Positions 49,269 through 63,350 of a stretch of 64,000 bases of DNA are shown one piece after another. The notes under the pieces were generated by a model. It had not been told where the DNA came from, did no database searches, and worked only from the letters and a program-made list of their open reading frames with translations. A program made the position numbers and the translations under genes. The stretch's first letter is position 1. Every line of letters begins with the position of its first letter. The DNA lies in NCBI GenBank assembly GCA_029959085.1, contig JARWIR010000094.1:682001-746000 (forward strand). Reading direction: 5' to 3'. Origin of the DNA: Nemophila menziesii. Taxonomy: Eukaryota; Streptophyta; Magnoliopsida; Boraginales; Hydrophyllaceae.

Positions 49269-49308
49269 CCTATACTCGGTATCTTTTTCCTATACTCGGT
49301 ATCTTTTT
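49269..49308 (+). repeat. 20-bp direct duplication (U10)
   Basis: Same tandem pair as in U9. Confidence 0.9.
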
Positions 49309-49818
49309 CCATACTCAATACTACATACCAGTAACGTTTTTCACACTCAAAACGCCATACTCAGAACTTTTTCAGGCGGTGGTCGGCGATGGTTGGTGGT
49401 TGTGGTCGGTGCTGAAAATTCTTGATAGTTAATGAAGGAGGAGAGAGAAAAAAGGATATAGAAGGAGAGAGACTAATGGTAATAGAAGAGAAAAAAAAAT
49501 GATTTGTGGCACCAAGATAGTCTCCAAGACCGAATTCACCCTACGATTTTTAGGACCAAAATTATAATTGTGTTTTAATTTCTTTGTAGTTTTATATAAT
49601 AAAATACAAATTTTTATATGTAATTTCATCAGAGACAAGACATTGGATCTTGGGTCGTTTAACTTCACCTGCTCTATCAAACTTTTTAAATTTATTTTAT
49701 CAGGTTATAATTTATTTTATTTGTATATTTTTTTAAATTTTAAAATATAGATTATGTTGTATAATATAGGGAATTATAACTTAATTAATTTATATGAATT
49801 CAATATACAAACAACTTA

Positions 49819-50027
49819 GGGCCCATTTGGAAGTGTTTATTTTAGAGTAAAAAAAAGCTTCTAGAATAAAAATTTAAATTTGAAAAAATTATTTTAAATC
49901 TAAAATCACTTTAAGTGTTTTTTTAAGAAGCACCAACTCATAAAGTGATTTTAAGAGTTTAAAACACTTTAAAAGTTCGTGAAGCACTTTTAAGTACTTT
50001 TTAAAAAAAGTATTTCCAAACAATAAC
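49819..50027 (+). mobile_element. MITE, U10 copy
   Basis: d-type copy, as in U9. Confidence 0.7.
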
Positions 50028-51120
50028 TTATATTACATTTTTATTATAATATAGAGACCGACTTTATATTTTAAATCGTGGTTATTATTTAATATTATGA
50101 AATTATATTAAGCGTATTTTACTCCTATTTGTTGATGTTAAGTATCCGTTATCAAGGGTAGTTTAGGAGTTTTATTTAGTGAAGGTTCTAAAATTCAAAA
50201 AAGCCTGGTATGGGAAAATTCTCTATATAGTCCGTGAGTTATATCCTTTTTTATGGCCTTTTAGTATCGCCTAGGGTGTGATAAAAATATGATAATAAAA
50301 TACGGATAAACGATGCACTAACAACCTAGACTAATCACGTTACTCACGTCATGTATCACATGTTGTATGCAAGTTTTAACGATAAGTCAGATGCAGTTTC
50401 AGGGACTTAGTGTGTTATACGAATCACGTCTCACCATTATTGATATGTGGTTTAGCAATTGATTTATTAAAACAACATTACTAATCATCAATATCTAATT
50501 CTGACAGAAAATATTATATTTAACTATTATAATTAATAACCTATATATTTAAAGCATGTTCCAATAATATAGTGAGTGTATCCATTTGATAAACCATCTA
50601 ATTATAAAATTAAATTATTTAAACTATTTTATCAACTAGTAATTTACAAAAATTTGAATTCAAATTCTTCACATAACTGATAGTTTACTATATATAATAA
50701 ATATATTAAGCAAATAAAGAAATTAAAATCTTAATAAGCAAAGATGAAAAACATTTAAATCAAGTTTTACTAGTATTAATATCATTTTAAATATATATTA
50801 ATTCAAATAAGGTAAAATATCAAAATTCAACAAATTATATAAGAAAAAAAACTAATTACACCTCTTTGTATGAATAATAAATTATAAACCATAATTACCA
50901 TATTTTTTTGACTGTGTTAACTATATAAAATATGTTTTAATAAAAAACGAATAACTCAAAATTTATTCAATTAACCAAAACGTAGAAAAATAAAATAATC
51001 TATATAAAATTGCCGCCTCTCCCTTCCTAACCCTAGCCTCCACATTTTCTTGTCTATAAATAACAAATTACACACATAAAAACTTTATCAAATTGTAATA
51101 TTTTGTATTATTATTTTGTA

Positions 51121-51704
51121 ATGATTGATAGAATGTGTCCGTTCTCAAAGATGCTTCTTTCTCTGTCGATTTTTTTCATTTTCATGTCAAGTGTATTTTT
51201 CTTTTAGAGATCGTTAACCATTCCATTTCAATCAAATATTCTTTCACAGATTAATATTTTTATTAATTTTTTATCATCTTGTCATTCTAATAGATGAGGG
51301 ATATGTATAGTAAAATTAATGTGTCATGTCTGTAAAATAAAATGTTTAATGGTATGTATGTATAAATTTCAGATAAGATAGAGACAAAAGAAGTGTTTAG
51401 TACCTTCCATGAAGAAGCATCTACTTGTGGACAAGCTAAAATTTCTCTTCTTAACGATGATTTGAGAAGAAACAACACGGAGAAGATGAACATTAACACA
51501 GTGCTCAAATCAATAGCTTATTGCTTCTCCTTTATAATGAATTTATTCTCTTTCTGTACTTTGGATGTTTCTAAAGGCTGGTACTTGATTGATTTTGTAT
51601 TGTTATTTTCAATATATTTTATCATAACCTTTATTGTGTGTACATTAATTTTAAAATATCTCTATTTGAACTTGATTCAAATTATTTCATTTTTAATTTA
51701 TTGA
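51121..51704 (+). CDS. Possible small peptide gene, U10
   Basis: Join 51121-51190 and 51373-51704, TATA box 51055-51062. Has the in-frame 3-bp deletion and GQAKISL. Confidence 0.38.
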
Positions 51705-52592
51705 AATTATTATATTGAAATTTTAGTTAGATATTCATGGCTATCAGTAGTTTAATATGGAAAAAAATTTACAAAAAAATTAAAGCTGGACATATTTCTA
51801 GCAAAATTTTATAGTCCTTGACATTTGACTGTTGTAATTGTTCCTAATTTTTCAATTATGATGTTTAAGTTCTGTATTTCAAGTTTGTGATAAGTTTGTC
51901 CTTTATTTGTTTTTTCATTATATTATACATGTCATCCTCTTATGACAGAACAGGAGAACAGGAGGACTGTATAGTTATTTATTAAAATAAATAATCACAT
52001 AAAATTAACATTAATAATGTAAATGCAAATAAAAAAAGATTTTACATTGTAAGAAAATCGTAAAATGAGTGAGTAAAGTGTTTCATTTACAAGATAAAGG
52101 GCTAAGTGTTAAAAAGTGAATCTTTGCTTCAAGCCAATCTCTTTTTCTTTCCTTGCGTAATTAGGGTAGTTTAGGGGACCATAGCCCACCCGAGTTTTGA
52201 TATTTCATTTTGATCCCTAAAGTTTAATTTTATAAAAAACAATTTCTGATATCTTGGTTTTCAGAACATTCACTTGGTCCCCCATATTTTAGAGTTAAAT
52301 CTTAAAGTATTAATTTATTTTTTTCTATATAAACTCTTTTTGTTTATATAATTTAATATAATTTGTATTATTTTCATTCAATACTTCTTGCATAATTATG
52401 ATTTAATATAAATCCACTACAGGGCACATTAAAATTTTAACAAGTTACAATTCCAATTACTCTTTTACCCTTTTTTGTTTTTATTTCTGATATATATTTA
52501 TTTGATCAAAAATATTTTAAATTCTAATAATTTTTCCTTCTCTCTCATATCTCTAACCTCCCCTTTCTCGCACGTGAAAACCAGGTCTTGCC

Positions 52593-53029
52593 ATGAGCTT
52601 CTGTGAGACGATAGCATAATACTGGTTTCAAACACAAGGTATATTTGATTACAAACTTTATTATCCCATTTCTATATAACTTATGCTGATGATACGTATT
52701 GTTTAGTCAAATGTGCGAGCTTATTATCAAACTTTTCTTGATGATAAAACTCAAATATCAGTTGATAAGAAGATCAAGGTTATGGTCCATTGATAAAAGA
52801 CAAGGAAGTGATATTATGAATACGTAGGGCATCAGATTCTAATTCAAGATATTCGGTGGGATGTAAACGATTTTGGAAGTGACTTGATGAGGGATTTAGA
52901 GAACAACTTTGTTGGGAGGCTCCTGGAATGTTAATAGAACAAGAAACAAGAATATGAGGACAGTGCATACAAAATACCGCATCTTGGCTTTAGAAAATTA
53001 TTGAGTTGCTTTGTTTTGTCAATTTTTGA
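52593..53029 (+). pseudogene. Decayed coding-like block, U11 copy (1-bp deletion)
   Basis: Shares the missing G and the d-type substitutions with U10 and U12. The minus-strand frame at 52968-52780 is open. Confidence 0.3.
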
Positions 53030-53353
53030 ACTCCTAGTCTAATTTTTTAGTTGCTTTGTTTTGTCAATTTTTGTACTGCTAATTTTTGTAATGCTAGTCT
53101 TTTCTAATAATCATTAGTATTTTTTCAATAATTAGTAGTAATTTCAATTCAATTTCCTTTCTTTTTGCTATTTCCCTTATTTGAACGTAGTCGTCAAGCA
53201 AAATTCCAAAAACTCAATGAATTTTCTCGATATTCGGAAATGTTATTGTACGTACTAAGCATACAATCATACTCAGTACGAGGCTACTCAGTCTAGTAAC
53301 TCAATAAAAAAATTTAAACACTTAGTAACTTTTTCCGTTACTGAGCACTTTTT

Positions 53354-53393
53354 CCTATACTCGGTATCTTTTTCCTATACTCGGTATCTTTTT
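53354..53393 (+). repeat. 20-bp direct duplication (U11)
   Basis: Same tandem pair as in U9. Confidence 0.9.
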
Positions 53394-53903
53394 CCATACT
53401 CAATACTACATACCAGTAACGTTTTTCACACTCGAAACGCCATACTCAGAACTTTTTCAGGTGGTGGTCGGCGATGGTTGGTGGTTGTGGTCGGTGCTGA
53501 AAATTCTTGATAGTTAATGAAGGAGGAGAGAGAAAAAAGGATATAGAAGGAGAGAGACTAATGGTAATAGAAGAGAAAAAAAAATGATTTGTGGCACCAA
53601 GATAGTCTCCAAGACCGAATTCACCCTACGATTTTTAGGACCAAAATTATAATTGTGTTTTAATTTCTTTGTAGTTTTATATAATAAAATACAAATTTTT
53701 ATATGTAATTTCATCAGAGACAAGACATTGGATCTTGGGTCGTTTAACTTCACCTGCTCTATCAAACTTTTTAAATTTATTTTATCAGGTTATAATTTAT
53801 TTTATTTGTATATTTTTTTAAATTTTAAAATATAGATTATGTTGTATAATATAGGGAATTATAACTTAATTAATTTATATGAATTCAATATACAAACAAC
53901 TTA

Positions 53904-54112
53904 GGGCCCATTTGGAAGTGTTTATTTTAGAGTAAAAAAAAGCTTCTAGAATAAAAATTTAAATTTGAAAAAATTATTTTAAATCTAAAATCACTTTAAG
54001 TGTTTTTTTAAGAAGCACCAACTCATAAAGTGATTTTAAGAGTTTAAAACACTTTAAAAGTTCGTGAAGCACTTTTAAGTACTTTTTAAAAAAAGTATTT
54101 CCAAACAATAAC
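53904..54112 (+). mobile_element. MITE, U11 copy
   Basis: d-type copy, as in U9. Confidence 0.7.
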
Positions 54113-55205
54113 TTATATTACATTTTTATTATAATATAGAGACCGACTTTATATTTTAAATCGTGGTTATTATTTAATATTATGAAATTATATTAAGCGT
54201 ATTTTACTCCTATTTGTTGATGTTAAGTATCCGTTATCAAGGGTAGTTTAGGAGTTTTATTTAGTGAAGGTTCTAAAATTCAAAAAAGCCTGGTATGGGA
54301 AAATTCTCTATATAGTCCGTGAGTTATATCCTTTTTTATGGCCTTTTAGTATCGCCTAGGGTGTGATAAAAATATGATAATAAAATACGGATAAACGATG
54401 CACTAACAACCTAGACTAATCACGTTACTCACGTCATGTATCACATGTTGTATGCAAGTTTTAACGATAAGTCAGATGCAGTTTCAGGGACTTAGTGTGT
54501 TATACGAATCACGTCTCACCATTATTGATATGTGGTTTAGCAATTGATTTATTAAAACAACATTACTAATCATCAATATCTAATTCTGACAGAAAATATT
54601 ATATTTAACTATTATAATTAATAACCTATATATTTAAAGCATGTTCCAATAATATAGTGAGTGTATCCATTTGATAAACCATCTAATTATAAAATTAAAT
54701 TATTTAAACTATTTTATCAACTAGTAATTTACAAAAATTTGAATTCAAATTCTTCACATAACTGATAGTTTACTATATATAATAAATATATTAAGCAAAT
54801 AAAGAAATTAAAATCTTAATAAGCAAAGATGAAAAACATTTAAATCAAGTTTTACTAGTATTAATATCATTTTAAATATATATTAATTCAAATAAGGTAA
54901 AATATCAAAATTCAACAAATTATATAAGAAAAAAAACTAATTACACCTCTTTGTATGAATAATAAATTATAAACCATAATTACCATATTTTTTTGACTGT
55001 GTTAACTATATAAAATATGTTTTAATAAAAAACGAATAACTCAAAATTTATTCAATTAACCAAAACGTAGAAAAATAAAATAATCTATATAAAATTGCCG
55101 CCTCTCCCTTCCTAACCCTAGCCTCCACATTTTCTTGTCTATAAATAACAAATTACACACATAAAAACTTTATCAAATTGTAATATTTTGTATTATTATT
55201 TTGTA

Positions 55206-55789
55206 ATGATTGATAGAATGTGTCCGTTCTCAAAGATGCTTCTTTCTCTGTCGATTTTTTTCATTTTCATGTCAAGTGTATTTTTCTTTTAGAGATCGTT
55301 AACCATTCCATTCCAATCAAATATTCTTTCACAGATTAATATTTTTATTAATTTTTTATCATCTTGTCATTCTAATAGATGAGGGATATGTATAGTAAAA
55401 TTAATGTGTCATGTCTGTAAAATAAAATGTTTAATGGTATGTATGTATAAATTTCAGATAAGATAGAGACAAAAGAAGTGTTTAGTACCTTCCATGAAGA
55501 AGCATCTACTTGTGGACAAGCTAAAATTTCTCTTCTTAACGATGATTTGAGAAGAAACAACACGGAGAAGATGAACATTAACACAGTGCTCAAATCAATA
55601 GCTTATTGCTTCTCCTTTATAATGAATTTATTCTCTTTCTGTACTTTGGATGTTTCTAAAGGCTGGTACTTGATTGATTTTGTATTGTTATTTTCAATAT
55701 ATTTTATCATAACCTTTATTGTGTGTACATTAATTTTAAAATATCTCTATTTGAACTTGATTCAAATTATTTCATTTTTAATTTATTGA
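55206..55789 (+). CDS. Possible small peptide gene, U11
   Basis: Join 55206-55275 and 55458-55789, TATA box 55140-55147. Predicted protein as in U10; the only differences seen here are in the intron. Confidence 0.38.
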
Positions 55790-56677
55790 AATTATTATAT
55801 TGAAATTTTAGTTAGATATTCATGGCTATCAGTAGTTTAATATGGAAAAAAATTTACAAAAAAATTAAAGCTGGACATATTTCTAGCAAAATTTTATAGT
55901 CCTTGACATTTGCCTGTTGTAATTGTTCCTAATTTTTCAATTATGATGTTTAAGTTCTGTATTTCAAGTTTGTGATAAGTTTGTCCTTTATTTGTTTTTT
56001 CATTATATTATACATGTCATCCTCTTATGACAGAACAGGAGAACAGGAGGACTGTATAGTTATTTATTAAAATAAATAATCACATAAAATTAACATTAAT
56101 AATGTAACTGCAAATAAAAAAAGATTTTACATTGTAAGAAAATCGTAAAATGAGTGAGTAAAGTGTTTCATTTACAAGATAAAGGGCTAAGTGTTAAAAA
56201 GTGAATCTTTGCTTCAAGCCAATCTCTTTTTCTTTCCTTGCGTAATTAGGGTAGTTTAGGGGACCATGGCCCACCCGAGTTTTGATATTTCATTTTGATC
56301 CCTAAAGTTTAATTATATAAAAAACAATTTCTGATATCTTGGTTTTCAGAACATTCACTTGGTCCCCCATATTTTAGAGTTAAATCTTAAAGTATTAATT
56401 TATTTTTTTCTATATAAACTCTTTTTGTTTATATAATTTAATATAATTTGTATTATTTTCATTCAATACTTCTTGCATAATTATAATTTAATATAAATCC
56501 ACTACATGGCACATTAAAATTTTAACAAGTTACAATTCCAATTACTCTTTTACCCTTTTTTGTTTTTATTTCTGATATATATTTATTTGATCAAAAATAT
56601 TTTAAATTCTAATAATTTTTCCTTCTCTCTCATATCTCTAACCTCCCCTTTCTCGCACGTGAAAACCAGGTCTTGCC

Positions 56678-57114
56678 ATGAGCTTCTGTGAGACGATAGC
56701 ATAATACTGGTTTCAAACACAAGGTATATTTGATTACAAACTTTATTATCCCATTTCTATATAACTTATGCTGATGATACGTATTGTTTAGTCAAATGTG
56801 CGAGCTTATTATCAAACTTTTCTTGATGATAAAACTCAAATATCAGTTGATAAGAAGATCAAGGTTATGGTCCATTGATAAAAGACAAGGAAGTGATATT
56901 ATGAATACGTAGGGCATCAGATTCTAATTCAAGATATTCGGTGGGATGTAAACGATTTTGGAAGTGACTTGATGAGGGATTTAGAGAACAACTTTGTTGG
57001 GAGGCTCCTGGAATGTTAATAGAACAAGAAACAAGAATATGAGGACAGTGCATACAAAATACCGCATCTTGGCTTTAGAAAATTATTGAGTTGCTTTGTT
57101 TTGTCAATTTTTGA
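56678..57114 (+). pseudogene. Decayed coding-like block, U12 copy (1-bp deletion)
   Basis: Same as U11 in this block. The minus-strand frame at 57053-56865 is open. Confidence 0.3.
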
Positions 57115-57438
57115 ACTCCTAGTCTAATTTTTTAGTTGCTTTGTTTTGTCAATTTTTGTACTGCTAATTTTTGTAATGCTAGTCTTTTCTAATAATCATT
57201 AGTATTTTTTCAATAATTAGTAGTAATTTCAATTCAATTTCCTTTCTTTTTGCTATTTCCCTTATTTGAACGTAGTCGTCAAGCAAAATTCCAAAAACTC
57301 AATGAATTTTCTCGATACTCGGAAATGTTATTGTACGTACTAAGCATACAATCATACTCAGTACGAGGCTACTCAGTCTAGTAACTCAATAAAAAAATTT
57401 AAACACTTAGTAACTTTTTCCGTTACTGAGCACTTTTT

Positions 57439-57478
57439 CCTATACTCGGTATCTTTTTCCTATACTCGGTATCTTTTT
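57439..57478 (+). repeat. 20-bp direct duplication (U12)
   Basis: Same tandem pair as in U9. Confidence 0.9.
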
Positions 57479-57987
57479 CCATACTCAATACTCCATACCA
57501 GTAACGTTTTTCACACTCGGAACGCCATACTCAGAACTTTTTCAGGCGGTGGTCGGCGATGGTTGGTGGTTGTGGTCGGTGCTGAAAATTCTTGATAGTT
57601 AATGAAGGAGGAGAGAGAAAAAAGGATATAGAAGGAGAGAGACTAATGGTAATAGAAGAGAAAAAAAATGATTTGTGGCACCAAGATAGTCTCCAAGACC
57701 GAATTCACCCTACGATTTTTAGGACCAAAATTATAATTGTGTTTTAATTTCTTTGTAGTTTTATATAATAAAATACAAATTTTTATATGTAATTTCATCA
57801 GAGACAAGACATTGGATCTTGGGTCGTTTAACTTCACCTGCTCTATCAAACTTTTTAAATTTATTTTATCAGGTTATAATTTATTTTATTTGTATATTTT
57901 TTTAAATTTTAAAATATAGATTATGTTGTATAATATAGGGAATTATAACTTAATTAATTTATATGAATTCAATATACAAACAACTTA

Positions 57988-58196
57988 GGGCCCATTTGGA
58001 AGTGTTTATTTTAGAGTAAAAAAAAGCTTCTAGAATAAAAATTTAAATTTGAAAAAATTATTTTAAATCTAAAATCACTTTAAGTGTTTTTTTAAGAAGC
58101 ACCAACTCATAAAGTGATTTTAAGAGTTTAAAACACTTTAAAAGTTCGTGAAGCACTTTTAAGTACTTTTTAAAAAAAGTATTTCCAAACAATAAC
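57988..58196 (+). mobile_element. MITE, U12 copy
   Basis: d-type copy, as in U9. Confidence 0.7.
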
Positions 58197-59289
58197 TTAT
58201 ATTACATTTTTATTATAATATAGAGACCGACTTTATATTTTAAATCGTGGTTATTATTTAATATTATGAAATTATATTAAGCGTATTTTACTCCTATTTG
58301 TTGATGTTAAGTATCCGTTATCAAGGGTAGTTTAGGAGTTTTATTTAGTGAAGGTTCTAAAATTCAAAAAAGCCTGGTATGGGAAAATTCTCTATATAAT
58401 CCGTGAGTTATATCCTTTTTTATGGCCTTTTAGTATCGCCTAGGGTGTGATAAATATATGATAATAAAATACGGATAAACGATGCACTAACAACCTAGAC
58501 TAATCACGTTACTCACGTCATGTATCACATGTTGTATGCAAGTTTTAACGATAAGTCAGATGCAGTTTCAGGGACTTAGTGTGTTATACGAATCACGTCT
58601 CACCATTATTGATATGTGGTTTAGCAATTGATTTATTAAAACAACATTACTAATCATCAATATCTAATTCTGACAGAAAATATTATATTTAACTATTATA
58701 ATTAATAACCTATATATTTAAAGCATGTTCCAATAATATAGTGAGTGTATCCATTTGATAAACCATCTAATTATAAAATTAAATTATTTAAACTATTTTA
58801 TCAACTAGTAATTTACAAAAATTTGAATTCAAATTCTTCACATAACTGATAGTTTACTATATATAATAAATATATTAAGCAAATAAAGAAATTAAAATCT
58901 TAATAAGCAAAGATGAAAAACATTTAAATCAAGTTTTACTAGTATTAATATCATTTTAAATATATATTAATTCAAATAAGGTAAAATATCAAAATTCAAC
59001 AAATTATATAAGAAAAAAAACTAATTACACCTCTTTGTATGAATAATAAATTATAAACCATAATTACCATATTTTTTTGACTATGTTAACTATATAAAAT
59101 ATGTTTTAATAAAAAACGAATAACTCAAAATTTATTCAATTAACCAAAACATAGAAAAATAAAATAATCTATATAAAATTGCCGCCTCTCCCTTCCTAAC
59201 CCTAGCCTCCACATTTTCTTGTCTATAAATAACAAATTACACACATAAAAACTTTATCAAATTGTAATATTTTGTATTATTATTTTGTA

Positions 59290-59873
59290 ATGATTGATAG
59301 AATGTGTCCGTTCTCAAAGATGCTTCTTTCTCTGTCGATTTTTTTCATTTTCATGTCAAGTGTATTTTTCTTTTAGAGATCGTTAACCATTCCATTTCAA
59401 TCAAATATTCTTTCACAGATTAATATTTTTATTAATTTTTTATCATCTTGTCATTCTAATAGATGAGGGATATGTATAGTAAAATTAATGTGTCATGTCT
59501 GTAAAATAAAATGTTTAATGGTATGTATGTATAAATTTCAGATAAGATAGAGACAAAAGAAGTGTTTAGTACCTTCCATGAAGAAGCATCTACTTGTGGA
59601 CAAGCTAAAATTTCTCTTCTTAACGATGATTTGAGAAGAAACAACACGGAGAAGATGAACATTAACACAGTGCTCAAATCAATAGCTTATTGCTTCTCCT
59701 TTATAATGAATTTATTCTCTTTCTGTACTTTGGATGTTTCTAAAGGCTGGTACTTGATTGATTTTGTATTGTTATTTTCAATATATTTTATCATAACCTT
59801 TATTGTGTGTACATTAATTTTAAAATATCTCTATTTGAACTTGATTCAAATTATTTCATTTTTAATTTATTGA
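59290..59873 (+). CDS. Possible small peptide gene, U12
   Basis: Join 59290-59359 and 59542-59873, TATA box 59224-59231. Predicted protein as in U10. Confidence 0.38.
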
Positions 59874-60761
59874 AATTATTATATTGAAATTTTAGTTAGA
59901 TATTCATGGCTATCAGTAGTTTAATATGGAAAACAATTTACAAAAAAATTAAAGCTGGACATATTTCTAGCAAAATTTTATAGTCCTTGACATTTCCCTG
60001 TTGTAATTGTTCCTAATTTTTCAATTATGATGTTTAAGTTCTGTATTTCAAGTTTGTGATAAGTTTGTCCTTTATTTGTTTTTTCATTATATTATACATG
60101 TCATCCTCTTATGACAGAACTGGAGAACAGGAGGACTGTATAGTTATTTATTAAAATAAATAATCACATAAAATTAACATTAATAATGTAACTGCAAATA
60201 AAAAAAGATTTTACATTGTAAGAAAATCGTAAAATGAGTGAGTAAAGTGTTTCATTTACAAGATAAAGGGCTAAGTGTTAAAAAGTGAATCTTTGCTTCA
60301 AGCCAATCTCTTTTTCTTTCCTTGCGTAATTAGGGTAGTTTAGGGGACCATGGCCCACCCGAGTTTTGATATTTCATTTTGATCCCTAAAGTTTAATTTT
60401 ATAAAAAACAATTTCTGATATCTTGGTTTTCAGAACATTCACTTGGTCCCCCATATTTTAGAGTTAAATCTTAAAGTATTAATTTATTTTTTTCTAATTA
60501 AAATCTTTTTGTTTATATAATTTAATATAATTTGTATTATTTTCATTCAATACTTCTTGCATAATTATGATTTAATATAAATCCACTACAGGGCACATTA
60601 AAATTTTAACAAGTTACAATTCCAATTACTCTTTTACCCTTTTTTGTTTTTATTTCTGATATATATTTATTTGATCAAAAATATTTTAAATTCTAATAAT
60701 TTTTCCTTCTCTCTCATATCTCTAATCTCCCCTTTCTCGCACGTGAAAATCAGGTCTTGCC

Positions 60762-61199
60762 ATGAGCTTCTGTGAGACGATAGCATAATACTGGTTTCAA
60801 ACACAAGGTATATTAGATTACAAACTTTATTATCCCATTTCTATATAACTTATGCTGATGATACGTATTGTTTAGTCAAATGTGCGAGCTTATTATCAAA
60901 CTTTTCTTGATGATAAAACTAAAATATCAGTTGATAAGAAGATCAAGGGTTATGGTCCATTGCTAAAAGACAAGGAAGTGATATTATCAATACATAGGGC
61001 ATCAGATTCTAATTTAAGAGATTCGGTGGGATGTAGACGATTTTGGAAGTGACTTGATGAAGGATTTAGAGAACAACTTTCTTGGGAGGCTCCTGGAATG
61101 TTAATAGAACAAGAAACAAGAATATGAGGACAGTGCATACAAAATACCGCATCTTGGCTTTAGAAAATTATTGAGTTGCTTTGTTTTGTCAATTTTTGA
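60762..61199 (+). pseudogene. Decayed coding-like block, U13 copy
   Basis: Has the full G run (CAAGGGTTATGG), so it groups with the a/c units here. Private changes TATTATCAATACATAGG near 60983 remove the TGA at that point (TCA), the only unit without that stop. The minus-strand frame at 61138-60950 is open. Confidence 0.3.
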
Positions 61200-62048
61200 A
61201 CTCCTAGTCTAATTTTTTAGTTGCTTTGTTTTGCTAATTTTTGTAATGCTAGTCTTTTCTAATAATCATTAGTATTTTTGTAATAATTAGTAGTAATTTC
61301 AATTCAATTTCTTTTCTTTTTTGTTATTTCCCTTATTTGAACGTAGTCGTCAAGCAAAATTCCAAAAACTCAATGAATTTTCTCGATACTCGGAAAAGTT
61401 ATTGTACGTACTAAGCATACAATCATACTCAGTACGAGGATACTCAGTCTAGTAACTCAATAAAAAAATTTAAACACTTAGTAACTTTTTCCATTACTGA
61501 GCACTTTTTCCTATACTCAGTATCTTTTTCCATACTCAATGCTCCATACCAGTAACGTTTTTCACACTCGGAACGCCATACTCAGAACTTTTTCAGGCGG
61601 TGGACGGCGATGGTTGGTGGTTGTGGTCGGTGCTGAAAATTCTTGATAGTTAATGAAGGAGGAGAGAGAAAAAAGGATATAGAAGGAGAGAGATTAATGG
61701 TAATAGAAGAGAAAAACGAATGAGAGGGTTCATTTGTGGCACCAAGATAGTCTCCAAGACCGAATTCACCCTACGATTTTTAGGACTAAAATTATAATTG
61801 TGTTTTAATTTCTTTGTAGTTTTATATAATAAAATACAAATTTTTAGATGTAATTTCATCAGAGACAAGACATTGGATCTTGGGTCGTTTAACTTCACCT
61901 GCTCTATCAAACTTTTTAAATTTATTTTATCACGTTATAATTTATTTTATTTGTATATTTTTTTAAATTTTAAAATATAACTTATGTTGTATAATATAGG
62001 GAATTATAACTTAATTAATTTATATGAATTTAATATACAAACAACTTA

Positions 62049-62257
62049 GGGCCCATTTGGAAGTGTTTATTTTAGAGTAAAAAAAAGCTTCTAGAATAAA
62101 AATTTAAATTTGAAAAAATTATTTTAAATCTAAAATCACTTTAAGTGTTTTTTTAAGAAGCACCAACTCATAAAGTGATTTTAAGAGTTTAAAACACTTT
62201 AAAAGTTCGTGAAGCACTTTTAAGTACTTTTTAAAAAAAGTATTTCCAAACAATAAC
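62049..62257 (+). mobile_element. MITE, U13 copy
   Basis: d-type copy, although the upstream part of U13 is not d-type. This places the U13 switch before the MITE. Confidence 0.7.
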
Positions 62258-63350
62258 TTATATTACATTTTTATTATAATATAGAGACCGACTTTATATT
62301 TTAAATCGTGGTTATTATTTAGTATTATGAAATTATATTAAGCGTATTTTACTCCTATTTGTTGATGTTAAGTATCCGTTATCAAGGGTAGTTTAGGAGT
62401 TTTATTTAGTGAAGGTTCTAAAATTCAAAAAAGCCTGGTATGGGAAAATTCTCTATATAATCCGTGAGTTATATCCTTTTTTATGGCCTTTTAGTATCGC
62501 CTAGGGTGTGATAAATATATGATAATAAAATACGGATAAACGATGCACTAACAACCTAGACTAATCACGTTACTCACGTCATGTATCACATGTTGTATGC
62601 AAGTTTTAACGATAAGTCAGATGCAGTTTCAGGGACTTAGTGTGTTATACGAATCACGTCTCACCATTATTGATATGTGGTTTAGCAATTGATTTATTAA
62701 AACAACATTACTAATCATCAATATCTAATTCTGACAGAAAATATTATATTTAACTATTATAATTAATAACCTATATATTTAAAGCATGTTCCAATAATAT
62801 AGTGAGTGTATCCATTTGATAAACCATCTAATTATAAAATTAAATTATTTAAACTATTTTATCAACTAGTAATTTACAAAAATTTGAATTCAAATTCTTC
62901 ACATAACTGATAGTTTACTATATATAATAAATATATTAAGCAAATAAAGAAATTAAAATCTTAATAAGCAAAGATGAAAAACATTTAAATCAAGTTTTAC
63001 TAGTATTAATATCATTTTAAATATATATTAATTCAAATAAGGTAAAATATCAAAATTCAACAAATTATATAAGAAAAAAAACTAATTACACCTCTTTGTA
63101 TGAATAATAAATTATAAACCATAATTACCATATTTTTTTGACTATGTTAACTATATAAAATATGTTTTAATAAAAAACGAATAACTCAAAATTTATTCAA
63201 TTAACCAAAACATAGAAAAATAAAATAATCTATATAAAATTGCCGCCTCTCCCTTCCTAACCCTAGCCTCCACATTTTCTTGTCTATAAATAACAAATTA
63301 CACACATAAAAACTTTATCAAATTGTAATATTTTGTATTATTATTTTGTA

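Larger units (their letters stand above)
48517..52600 (+). repeat. Tandem unit U10 (d-type)
   Basis: d-type unit very close to U11. The pair share CAAAACGTAG and GACTGTG in the AT-rich spacer, where U9, U12 and U13 have CAAAACATAG and GACTATG. It has one base fewer than the a/c units in the decayed block (CAAGGTTATGG). Confidence 0.95.
52601..56685 (+). repeat. Tandem unit U11 (d-type)
   Basis: Closest to U10 by the spacer variants. Private changes include CATTCCAATC near 55309 in the peptide-gene intron and CACTACATGGCAC near 56500. Confidence 0.95.
56686..60769 (+). repeat. Tandem unit U12 (d-type)
   Basis: d-type. Its first half resembles U10/U11 in the decayed block. Its second half resembles U9 and U13: AACTGGAGAACAGG near 60119 and GAAAACAATTTAC near 59930. 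This is a mosaic pattern within the d family. Confidence 0.95.
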
